From Candidatus Poribacteria bacterium (GTDB lineage Bacteria; Poribacteria; WGA-4E; WGA-3G), in contig JAJEIE010000009.1 of assembly GCA_022827625.1 (NCBI GenBank), positions 124,001 to 188,000 on the forward strand: a stretch of 64,000 nt of DNA. Reading direction: 5' to 3'. Positions 6,416 through 14,068 of this stretch are shown in pieces. The notes below the pieces were generated by a model. That model searched no databases, was not told the origin of the DNA, and saw nothing but the letters and a program-made list of their open reading frames with translations. The stretch's first letter is position 1. Each line of letters opens with the position of its first letter. Position numbers and translations under genes: made by a program.

Positions 6416-8239
6416 ATGCCAACCCGTTTTTCCCAACTCAGTCATCACCTATACGTTCATCATGGACACGTCAATACCGGCATTCTTCGTGATGGGAACC
6501 GCGCGCTCCTCATAGACCCAAGTGGAACCACTCTGCACACCACACTCGTAGCATTAGAAATTACGAGCGTCGAACAGATTCTTTTTACCCATCACCATCG
6601 CGATAACACAGCAGGCTTCCCTACACTCGATAATGTTCGCGTCGGAGTCCCGTCGAAAGCGGCAGCGTGGTTTAGCGAGGTCGAAACTTTTTGGAACGAC
6701 TCAAAATACCGATGGCACCTCTACAACTACCGTCCACACAATCTCATGCTCGCTGACTCCATCCGTGTAGACGATACACACACCGAGGGGGCAGAGATGC
6801 AGTGGGGTCCAGCATCGCTGAAAGTTCTTGAAACGCCGGGACATACCGATGAGAGCCTTACCTATCTCATCAATGTTGACGGTGAACGCTTCGCTTTCTC
6901 TGGCGATCTTATCTATGACGAAGGTCAGTTGTGGGAACTTTATAGTCTACAGAAGGGACAGCAGACGAGCGATTATCACGGATTTCTCGGTGCGAGAGAC
7001 GAACTGAGGGAGAGTCTTGAAAAGGTCCGTGACGCATCGCCAACAGCACTCATTCCGACACACGGTGTTGTTATGAGAGATCCCGATAAGGCAATTGATG
7101 TACTTCTTCATCGATTGGCAGACTGCTACGATAAATACGTCGCAATCTCTGCACTTCGGCATTACTTCCCGCAACTCTTTACCGAGTTTGAGGGAAACGC
7201 CGGACACATGCCTATCCGAGAGGGCAAACCGCCGCCCGAATTCTTGCGACACTTCGGCACAACGTGGCTTATCATCTCCGAAACCGGTGAGGCGTTCGTG
7301 ATGGATTGCGGTTCACCGCATGTCATCAAACAGATTCAGCGGCTACAAGCAGATGACGAAATCTCAGAGGTCACACAGTTTTGGGTAACGCACTATCACG
7401 ATGACCATGTTGACGCTATACCCGAATTTCAGGCGACTTTCCCTTGCGAAACAATAACAGATTCAGTCGTCGCACGGGTTATCATAAATCCAACAGGCTT
7501 TCGTCTACCCTGCATCTCGCCTGCAGTCACGCGAGTCGATCGCATCACCCATGACGGTGATTCTTGGCAGTGGAACGAGTTCACAATGACCGCTTATCAT
7601 TTTCCGGGACAGACCTATTATCACGCCGGTCTACTCGTTGAGGGGCATGGGGCAAAGATGTTCTTTGGTGGTGACTCTTTCACAATGTCGGGAATTGACG
7701 ACTACTGTTCCGGCAACCGGAACCTGCTGGGTAAGGATGTCGGTTATGAAAAATGCCTCCGCTTGATTCAGCAACTCAAACCTACACATATTTTCAACTG
7801 CCATGTCAACCCAGCGTTTGATTTTACCGACGCCGAAATCGAATGCATGTTGGACACACTCGCTGAACGTGAAAAATGCTACACTGCACTCTTTCCGTGG
7901 GACCATGCCAACTACGGTATGGACGAGCATTGGGTCCGCTGCTACCCTTACGAACAGGAAATTACACCGGGGGAAACGGCACAACTACGCCTGGAAATAA
8001 CGAACCACTCATCTGAACCGCGTACGGCAACTGCTCAACCGATTCTTCCGCCAGCATGGGATGTGGAAATTGACCCTGCACACACAACTATCCCACCGAA
8101 AGCAGATGGAGACATCGACTTTTCGATTCCGATTCCACGGTCCTGTGAAGCATTGGGAAGAATTGTCATCCCCATAGACTTTACCTATAACGCCCGTCCG
8201 CTCGGTCAATTTCGAGAAGCAATCTTCGTCCTTACATGA
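6416..8239 (+). CDS. Tandem metallo-beta-lactamase-fold hydrolase
   Basis: A 607-residue protein containing two MBL domains. The first (~1-270) has the metal motif 'THHHRDNTAGF' and later 'ETPGHTDESLTYLI' and 'FSGDLIYDEG'. The second (~275-490) has 'THYHDDHVDAIPEF', 'FPGQTYYHAGLLV' and 'FFGGDSFTMSG'. The last ~90 residues ('TAQLRLEITNHSSEPRTA…') look like an immunoglobulin-like NEW3-type domain. No signal peptide. Reaction unknown; such folds hydrolyse thioesters, lactones or phosphodiesters. RBS GAGG overlaps the antitoxin stop. The two-domain layout suggests internal duplication and divergence. Confidence 0.85.
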   Translation: MPTRFSQLSHHLYVHHGHVNTGILRDGNRALLIDPSGTTLHTTLVALEITSVEQILFTHHHRDNTAGFPTLDNVRVGVPSKAAAWFSEVETFWNDSKYRWHLYNYRPHNLMLADSIRVDDTHTEGAEMQWGPASLKVLETPGHTDESLTYLINVDGERFAFSGDLIYDEGQLWELYSLQKGQQTSDYHGFLGARDELRESLEKVRDASPTALIPTHGVVMRDPDKAIDVLLHRLADCYDKYVAISALRHYFPQLFTEFEGNAGHMPIREGKPPPEFLRHFGTTWLIISETGEAFVMDCGSPHVIKQIQRLQADDEISEVTQFWVTHYHDDHVDAIPEFQATFPCETITDSVVARVIINPTGFRLPCISPAVTRVDRITHDGDSWQWNEFTMTAYHFPGQTYYHAGLLVEGHGAKMFFGGDSFTMSGIDDYCSGNRNLLGKDVGYEKCLRLIQQLKPTHIFNCHVNPAFDFTDAEIECMLDTLAEREKCYTALFPWDHANYGMDEHWVRCYPYEQEITPGETAQLRLEITNHSSEPRTATAQPILPPAWDVEIDPAHTTIPPKADGDIDFSIPIPRSCEALGRIVIPIDFTYNARPLGQFREAIFVLT

Positions 8240-8335
8240 GGTTTTCTAACGAATGCTTTTGAGCTGCTGCGTCCGTTGTCCTTGCAGTCTTTCAATTGTT
8301 AACAAACCTTTTTAGACCTAAAGCAGGTTTCTAAT
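8240..8335 (+). repeat. Stop-adjacent intergenic repeat (copy 1 of 2)
   Basis: Begins directly after the TGA of the MBL gene and shares a ~95-base sequence with 56798-56890. Common words include 'TGCTTTTGAGCTGCTGCG', 'CGTTGTCCTTGCAG' and 'CAATTGTTAA'. The outer part can pair (CTAACGAATG with CAATTGTTAA). Possibly a 3' UTR hairpin or a small mobile repeat. Confidence 0.7.
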
Positions 8336-8405
8336 CAATTTTTAGACAGGTATCCTCACGACCAAGCAAACAAAGATACCGTTCAGACACAGAGGTAAAA
8401 AGATC

Positions 8406-8825
8406 GTGTTAAACTTATCGCATTCGACCATTGACATCGCCATTACCTGTAGCAATTTTGCCGAATCACTGGACTTCTATCACAACAAGTTGGGACTTGA
8501 GATTGTCTTGGAACTGGAGATTCCAGATGCCCTTGCGCGCGATGTCGGACTTGCACCGACAGGCTTTCGTCAAGTTCGTCTTAAGGCAGGCAACACACTC
8601 ATAAAGCTGATGGATATCGAATCACCACCCCCGACACCTACAGACGCATTCGCCGCAGGTGTCCGCTGGCTCACCTTTTTTGTGAGTGATATTCAGAAAA
8701 CCATTGAAAACCTAAAACAGAAGGGTGTCGAATTCTTATCCGAACCCATAAGTGCGCCCGATGCTGTAGGTGTTGCGTGCGCGAAGGATCCAGACGGCAT
8801 TCTGATTGAACTGGTCCAGATATAA
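8406..8825 (+). CDS. VOC (glyoxalase/bleomycin-resistance fold) family protein
   Basis: A 139-residue protein with the paired beta-alpha-beta-beta-beta modules of the vicinal-oxygen-chelate fold. 'STIDIAITCSNFAESLDFYHNKLGLEIVLE' starts module one, 'GVRWLTFFVSDIQKTIENLKQKGVEFLSEP' starts module two, and 'CAKDPDGILIELVQI' supplies the C-terminal Glu ligand. A GTG start at 8406 is used, with GAGGT about ten bases upstream; no ATG is available. Substrate unknown. Confidence 0.85.
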   Translation: MLNLSHSTIDIAITCSNFAESLDFYHNKLGLEIVLELEIPDALARDVGLAPTGFRQVRLKAGNTLIKLMDIESPPPTPTDAFAAGVRWLTFFVSDIQKTIENLKQKGVEFLSEPISAPDAVGVACAKDPDGILIELVQI

Positions 8826-8857
8826 GCCCATTTCTAATGAACCACTTTTCAAAAGAC

Positions 8858-8882
8858 TTGTAGCATAAACTGTTAGTTTGTG
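8858..8882. repeat. Half copy of the GTAGCATAAACTGTTAG palindromic repeat
   Basis: Reads TTGTAGCATAAACTG followed by TTAGTTTGTG; this matches the left arm of the full hairpin at 41421-41480. It lies in the gap between the VOC and PhyH genes. Confidence 0.6.
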
Positions 8883-8951
8883 CAGTCTTGTTTCTCTATG
8901 AGAAAAGTCGCAGATGTAACATCTATTCTCAGAAATGGTATAAAACACATT

Positions 8952-9818
8952 ATGCAAACCCTAACCGATTCCCAAATCCACGATTTTAACGAGAATGGCT
9001 ATCTGTTACTCGAAGATGCCCTTGCGCCAGACGATCTAAACCCACTCATCGCTGAGTTTGAAGAAATTGTCGATACCGGTGCAGCAGAACTTTACGCCGA
9101 AGGTGAAATCGACTCCGAATTCAAAACGGAGGGCTTCGACACACGTCTGGCAAAAATTACAGCACAGTCGCCCGCGGTGTTTCAGAAAGTGTTTAGCGGT
9201 GCACACACAGGTCCAGCACTCTTCGACCTGCTCATCAATCCGAAACTGCTGGACATCGCCGAATCGCTTGTCGGACCGGAGATTATGTGTCATCCCGCAT
9301 ACCGAGTGCGTCCGAAACTCCCACAGCACGATCGCACGCTCGTTCCGTGGCATCAAGACGCGGGCTATATGGAGCCGAAATGTGACTCGGTTTTACAACT
9401 CACGATCTGGATTCCATTGATAGATGCCACTGTTGAGAACGGATGTATGGAAGTTATTCCACATGCCCACCGAGAGGGCGTTTTACGGCATCGTCACTCT
9501 GAACGTTTCTATCTCGAAATTCCGCCAGAGGCATTGCCCACAGTTGATCCGGTAGTCGTTCCTGTTAAGTTCGGGAGTGTCCTCCTGCTTACCAATCTCA
9601 CACCGCACCGTTCTATTCCGAACGTTAGCCATCAAGTTAGGTGGAGCGTTGACTCGCGCTATCAGGACGCTGCGAAACCGACCGGCTATCAACCGGAAGC
9701 AGGATTTCTTGCCCGCAGTCGATCGCATCCTGAAGATGTTGTTACCACGCCTGAGGAATTTAAGCGCATTCGCGACGAGCATCAACCCGGACCAGGTCCA
9801 AATCGCTGGACTTTTTAA
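8952..9818 (+). CDS. Phytanoyl-CoA dioxygenase (PhyH) family protein
   Basis: A 288-residue Fe(II)/2-oxoglutarate dioxygenase of the PhyH family. 'LTDSQIHDFNENGYLLLEDAL' is the standard opening, 'PWHQDAGYM' gives the H-x-D iron ligands, 'NGCMEVIPHAHREG' is the conserved turn, and 'LTPHRSIPNVSHQVRWSVDSRYQD' supplies the distal His and the 2-oxoglutarate-binding Arg. The ATG at 8952 fits the family start; an upstream in-frame start at 8880 would run through the repeat at 8858. It likely hydroxylates a small organic substrate. One of four PhyH genes in 16 kb. Confidence 0.9.
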   Translation: MQTLTDSQIHDFNENGYLLLEDALAPDDLNPLIAEFEEIVDTGAAELYAEGEIDSEFKTEGFDTRLAKITAQSPAVFQKVFSGAHTGPALFDLLINPKLLDIAESLVGPEIMCHPAYRVRPKLPQHDRTLVPWHQDAGYMEPKCDSVLQLTIWIPLIDATVENGCMEVIPHAHREGVLRHRHSERFYLEIPPEALPTVDPVVVPVKFGSVLLLTNLTPHRSIPNVSHQVRWSVDSRYQDAAKPTGYQPEAGFLARSRSHPEDVVTTPEEFKRIRDEHQPGPGPNRWTF

Positions 9819-9950
9819 ACTATTAAATATGGACGTTGTTCCACTACGTTCCACAACGGTATCCATCTAAGTCAAAAACTTTCTTTAGATTAGAAGAGCC
9901 TGCTAACTTTACCGGAAATCACTGCTGAAAGGAACAGAGGGATACCCAGG
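9816..9950 (+). repeat. Stop-linked hairpin repeat, family A (copy at PhyH 3' end)
   Basis: Starts within the stop codon (TTTTTAAACTATTAA) and carries the hairpin CGTTGT-TCCACTACGTTCC-ACAACG. The same loop with different but complementary stem bases occurs at 28415 onward and, on the other strand, at 33666-33893. Downstream text 'TTACCGGAAA' is shared with the 28 kb copy. Confidence 0.65.
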
Positions 9951-9974
9951 ATCAATCATTAGAAAGGGAAAATA

Positions 9975-10469
9975 ATGATGTGCAATTTCAAACGATTATC
10001 TCCATTTTTCGCCATTCTTGTTTTTCTGATGAGCGGAGCCACACCACCAACCGAGAACCCCAAACCGGAAGAGGTTGAACTCCGCGGCAAGGTCATCTGC
10101 TTAGCGGAGGAGATGCACACGCACTACAATGTAGAACTCTTTAAAACCCACGCGCATTTATACGGGGTCAAGACCGAGGAAGGCAAATACTACACGCTCC
10201 TTCGTACTTCGTTAGCTGAGGCACTTTTTGTTGACGAGCGCCTGCATGAAAAAGATCTGATTATTAACGGTCGCGTCTTTCCCAACACGCAACTGCTGGA
10301 GGTTATTCGTTTTGCCTCCATCAAAGATGGCGTTGTCCATGAACTCTACTACTACTGCGATACGTGCTATATCCGTGCTGTTGCCCCGGGGAATTGCGAC
10401 TGTTGCCAAGCACCGGTTGTACTTATTGAAAAACCGCTAAATGTCGATTCTACAATACCGTCGCCATAG
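9975..10469 (+). CDS. Exported hypothetical protein with Cys-rich C-terminal metal-binding-like motif
   Basis: A 164-residue protein. The N-terminus (MMCNFKRLSPFFAILVFLMSG) is a signal or lipoprotein-like segment. A beta-rich region 'VELRGKVICLAEEMHTHYNVELFKTHAHLYGVKTEEGKYYTLL' resembles small OB-type secreted domains. Near the C-terminus, 'YYCDTCYIRAVAPGNCDCC' gives C-x2-C-x9-C-x-C-C, likely a metal site. I do not recognise the family. A GGGA site precedes the ATG pair at 9975/9978. It lies upstream of two unrecognised paralogues on the same strand. Confidence 0.7.
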   Translation: MMCNFKRLSPFFAILVFLMSGATPPTENPKPEEVELRGKVICLAEEMHTHYNVELFKTHAHLYGVKTEEGKYYTLLRTSLAEALFVDERLHEKDLIINGRVFPNTQLLEVIRFASIKDGVVHELYYYCDTCYIRAVAPGNCDCCQAPVVLIEKPLNVDSTIPSP

Positions 10470-10502
10470 GAGAGGAACGATGTAAGTTCTAAAGGAGGAA
10501 AT

Positions 10503-11696
10503 ATGGAAGGACGACCAAAAATCGCTGCGATTGCGACGATCTATCACAAATACGCACACGCCCAGCACATCGTCGACCGATTCTTGGAAGGCTACGGCTG
10601 GAACAGCAGACACCACTACCCGCCAATGGATCTCGTCTCGCTCCACGTTGAACAGGTCAACGACAACGATCTCAGTCGCGACCGATTGGAACGTTTCCCA
10701 TCAGTGAAAGGGTATCCCACAATCGCCGAAGCACTCACTCTCGGCGGCGAGGAACTGTCTGTTGACGGCGTTCTACTCATTGGCGAACACGGCGAATACC
10801 CAACCAACGAAAAGGGACAACGCCTCTATCCGCGCTATGAACATTTCATGCAGATGGCTGAGGTCTTTGAAAAAAGCGGGCGCGGTGTCCCAGCATTCAA
10901 TGATAAACACCTCTCATGGAACTGGGAGTGGGCGCGCGAGATGTACGACATCTCTCAAAACATGAATTTCGCATTCATGGCAGGTTCCTCATTACCGGTG
11001 ACGTGGCGTACTCCGTCTATCGACATGCCGCTTGGTGTCCCAGTGTCTGAGGCGGTATGTGTCGGCTATGGCGGTGTGGATAGTTACGACTTCCATGCAC
11101 TGGAGACTTTGCAGTGTATGGTCGAACGGCGCGAAGGTGGTGAAAGCGGTGTCAAATGGCTGCAGGCATACCGCGGCGATGCGTTCTGGGAAGCACACCA
11201 CACTGAACTCTGGTCGCGAGAACTCTTTGAGACTGCTCTCTGCCGGAGCCATACCCTCACACCATCACGTCCCGGGTTCAACAATCCGTTTCCAAATATC
11301 GACGAGTTGAAGGAGATTGTGAAAGACCCGATAGCCTATCAATACGAACATACCGACGGATTGAAATCCACAATGATTCTGATGAACGGGTTAGTGCAGG
11401 ACTTCAACTTCGCCGCTTATGTCGGGTCGAACGACGAAATTCTTTCAACACAGATGTATCTCCCGATGCCTCCCGCACGGACGACGTTGGCGAACTTCTT
11501 CTCGCCACTGGTCAACAATATCGAACAAATGTTTCTGACAGACAAAGCGACCTACCCAGTTGAACGCACGTTGTTAACCACAGGACTCGTTGCGGCAGGC
11601 GTTGATAGCCTCTTTGCTGAAGGCACGAAGCAAGAGACACCGCACTTAGACATCGCCTATCAACCGACTGAAGCGTCAACCTTCTGGAGGACCTAA
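10503..11696 (+). CDS. Conserved hypothetical protein, paralogue of the next gene (copy 1)
   Basis: A 397-residue protein with no signal peptide. The N-terminus 'KIAAIATIYHKYAHAQHIVDRFLEGY' looks like a Rossmann-type first strand and helix. 'VDGVLLIGEHGEYPTNEKGQ', 'VPAFNDKHLSWNW' and 'FMAGSSLPVTWRTP' are the strongest conserved blocks and recur almost unchanged in the downstream gene. A Gfo/Idh/MocA-like fold is possible but the EKP signature is absent. RBS AAAGGAGG (10492-10499) is strong. Function unknown; the repeated His/Asp/Glu blocks suggest an enzyme. Confidence 0.85.
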   Translation: MEGRPKIAAIATIYHKYAHAQHIVDRFLEGYGWNSRHHYPPMDLVSLHVEQVNDNDLSRDRLERFPSVKGYPTIAEALTLGGEELSVDGVLLIGEHGEYPTNEKGQRLYPRYEHFMQMAEVFEKSGRGVPAFNDKHLSWNWEWAREMYDISQNMNFAFMAGSSLPVTWRTPSIDMPLGVPVSEAVCVGYGGVDSYDFHALETLQCMVERREGGESGVKWLQAYRGDAFWEAHHTELWSRELFETALCRSHTLTPSRPGFNNPFPNIDELKEIVKDPIAYQYEHTDGLKSTMILMNGLVQDFNFAAYVGSNDEILSTQMYLPMPPARTTLANFFSPLVNNIEQMFLTDKATYPVERTLLTTGLVAAGVDSLFAEGTKQETPHLDIAYQPTEASTFWRT

Positions 11697-11700
11697 ACGT

Positions 11701-12876
11701 ATGAAACGCATTGCTGTTATCGCCACTATCTACCGTTATCTATCGCACGCCCAACACTTCGCTGACCGATTCCTTGTCGGTTATCCGACCGAGGGCAGAT
11801 GGCACCGTCCGAACATGAAAGTCGTTTCTCTGTTTGTAGATCAGAAACCAGAAGGTGATCAGAGCCTTGACCGTGCCAGAGAGTTCGGTTTTTCCGTCTA
11901 TCCTACTATTGCCGAAGCACTTCGATGTGGCGGAGATAAACTCGCTGTAGATGCCGTGCTACTCATCGGCGAACACGGCGAATATCCACACAACGAGAAA
12001 AACCAAGTCCTCTATCCACGATACGAATTTTTCAAGGAGTGTGTCAAAGTCTTTGAGGCAGAGGGTCGTGCCGTGCCTATCTACAACGATAAACACCTCT
12101 CCTACAGTTTTGAGAAAGCGAAGGAAATGGTGGACGATGGACACCGCCTCGGTTTTGGCGTTTTGGCAGGTTCATCACTACCCATCACGTGGCGATTGCC
12201 GGATGTTGAACTACCCTTAGAATGCGAGATAGAGGAGGCACTCATGGTAGGCGTTGGTGGTTCGGATCCGATGGACTATCACGCCTTGGAGGCGATGCAA
12301 TGTATGGTAGAACGCCGAAAGGGTGGTGAAACCGGGGTCGCTGCTGTCCAATTAATAGATGGCGAGGAAGTCTGGAAGGCAGGTGAAGATGGGCACTGGT
12401 CTCTGGCGTTGTTGGAAGCGGCACTTTCGAGAAGTGATACACCGTGCGGTTTAACCGATGAAGACGGCAGAACGCAAGACCTCCTCGGGACCGGCGAACT
12501 TCGGCGACTCGTTGAAAACCCGTCCGCCTATTTCATTGAATATAACGATGGATTGCGGGCGACACTCCTGATGCTCAACGGTGCAGTCCGAGATTATTGC
12601 TTTGCCGCGAAACTGAAGGATGAATCGGTGCCAGTGTCCACACAATTCTTTTTAACCCCAACACCGAACGTTACCTATTCCGCATGTCTTATCGCCAAGA
12701 TTGAGGAACTTTTTGAGACAGGTATCGCACCGTATCCCGCGGAGCGAACTTTGTTGGTGAGTGGTGCCTTGGAGAGTTGTTTGACTTCTCGTATTCAAGG
12801 AAATATCAGATTAGAAACGCCACATCTTAATGTTGAATACCGGGCACCTACAGAATCGCAACATGCGCGGCGTTAA
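11701..12876 (+). CDS. Conserved hypothetical protein, paralogue of the previous gene (copy 2)
   Basis: A 391-residue protein starting 4 bases after its paralogue, so clearly in the same operon. It shares 'IGEHGEYP', 'YNDKHLSY', 'LAGSSLPITWRLP', 'DYHALEAMQCMVERRKGGETGV' and a final 'LETPHLNVEY' with copy 1, spread over the full length, so this is a full tandem duplication that has diverged. The two may form a heteromer or act on related substrates (inference). No known family recognised. Confidence 0.85.
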   Translation: MKRIAVIATIYRYLSHAQHFADRFLVGYPTEGRWHRPNMKVVSLFVDQKPEGDQSLDRAREFGFSVYPTIAEALRCGGDKLAVDAVLLIGEHGEYPHNEKNQVLYPRYEFFKECVKVFEAEGRAVPIYNDKHLSYSFEKAKEMVDDGHRLGFGVLAGSSLPITWRLPDVELPLECEIEEALMVGVGGSDPMDYHALEAMQCMVERRKGGETGVAAVQLIDGEEVWKAGEDGHWSLALLEAALSRSDTPCGLTDEDGRTQDLLGTGELRRLVENPSAYFIEYNDGLRATLLMLNGAVRDYCFAAKLKDESVPVSTQFFLTPTPNVTYSACLIAKIEELFETGIAPYPAERTLLVSGALESCLTSRIQGNIRLETPHLNVEYRAPTESQHARR

Positions 12877-12944
12877 CGCACCACATTAGCAGCGATGGTT
12901 TTGCCATCTGTCTTAATACAAAAACTTATGCGTTTTTTGTAATA

Positions 12945-13985
12945 TCAGTAAAGTGTCCGCTTATTTTTGGCGGACGCGACATCCCAAATACGGATGGTGC
13001 CATCTCTGCCACCGCTCGCAAACGTCCGCATATCCACACTAAAGGAAATAGCAACAACTAATCCGCTATGCCCTTCAAAGTTTTTCTTATATTCGCCTGT
13101 GTTTGGATCCACCAAGTGAATATGCCCTAATTCATCACCACCTGCTAACAGGCTGCCATCTGGACTAAAAGCGATGCTATAAATACTATATATACCGGCA
13201 CCAGAAATTTTATGTTTCAGGTCTCCTTTCACCGTGTCCCACACATGGAGAATCCCACCGCCACTACTGAAAGTCCCGTCTTCACGACGGATAACCCTCT
13301 GACTGCCTCCGCTCGCCACTGTTTTGCCATCCGGACTGAACGCGATGAGATGACAACCTTCTTTGTGTCCTGTAAGCGTTTTTTTGATTACGCCTTTAAC
13401 CGGATCATACAAATCAATAGTGGCGTGCAGATTTGAAACCGCCAGTATAAGGTGCTTCGGATCGAAAATGGAACAGTAAACATTAAGAAATTCTTCCAAT
13501 CTTTTAATATGCTGCTTTTTGACACCCGTGTCTGTGTGCCAAAAAGTGAGGTCTCCGTATATCCCCACCGTCAAGAATGTTTCGCCATCTGGACTGAAAT
13601 CGAAACTTCTAATCCAACCGTCACGCTCAAGTTCATATTTATGCTCCCCTGTGTTGACATCCCAAAGATGGATTCTGGAAAGTTCTTCTTCACTTGCGAT
13701 GATATTCCCGTCCGGACTGAAAACGATACGGTTGGTCCCGGTTTCATGTTTCTTCAACAAACGGAGTAATTGATAGTTGGTGGTATCATAAATCCAAATC
13801 CCCTCAGAATGTGCAACAGCGAGCCGTGTACCATTTGGTGAATACTCCACATCGTAGATGCGACCCTCACGGAACGATCCTTTCGTACCTTCGGGTAAAG
13901 CGGATTGAGAGAAAAGGGATGGGAGATAGAACGTTGAAACGAGAAAGAACATCAGAGAGGTAAGGAAAGGGATTTTTTTTATCAC
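12945..13985 (-). CDS. Exported WD40 repeat protein
   Basis: A 346-residue protein. I place the start at GTG 13985 because GAGGAG lies about 7 bases ahead and the sequence then reads directly into a signal peptide ending LFSQ; an ATG at 14042 would add a polar 19-residue leader. Six to seven WD40 blades follow, each with 'FSPDGxxxASG…' and 'IxLWDxxTGE' strands. The WD40 propeller is a protein-interaction scaffold; here it would work in the periplasm or outside the cell. Its neighbour upstream is a longer protein of the same type. Confidence 0.87.
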   Translation of the reverse strand: MIKKIPFLTSLMFFLVSTFYLPSLFSQSALPEGTKGSFREGRIYDVEYSPNGTRLAVAHSEGIWIYDTTNYQLLRLLKKHETGTNRIVFSPDGNIIASEEELSRIHLWDVNTGEHKYELERDGWIRSFDFSPDGETFLTVGIYGDLTFWHTDTGVKKQHIKRLEEFLNVYCSIFDPKHLILAVSNLHATIDLYDPVKGVIKKTLTGHKEGCHLIAFSPDGKTVASGGSQRVIRREDGTFSSGGGILHVWDTVKGDLKHKISGAGIYSIYSIAFSPDGSLLAGGDELGHIHLVDPNTGEYKKNFEGHSGLVVAISFSVDMRTFASGGRDGTIRIWDVASAKNKRTLY

Positions 13986-14068
13986 AATAGGTCTCCTCAA
14001 ATGTAGATTGTTGGAATGTATATTATTCTGTGCTTCAAACAAAAAGTGCCTACAGAAGGTCTGTTTCT

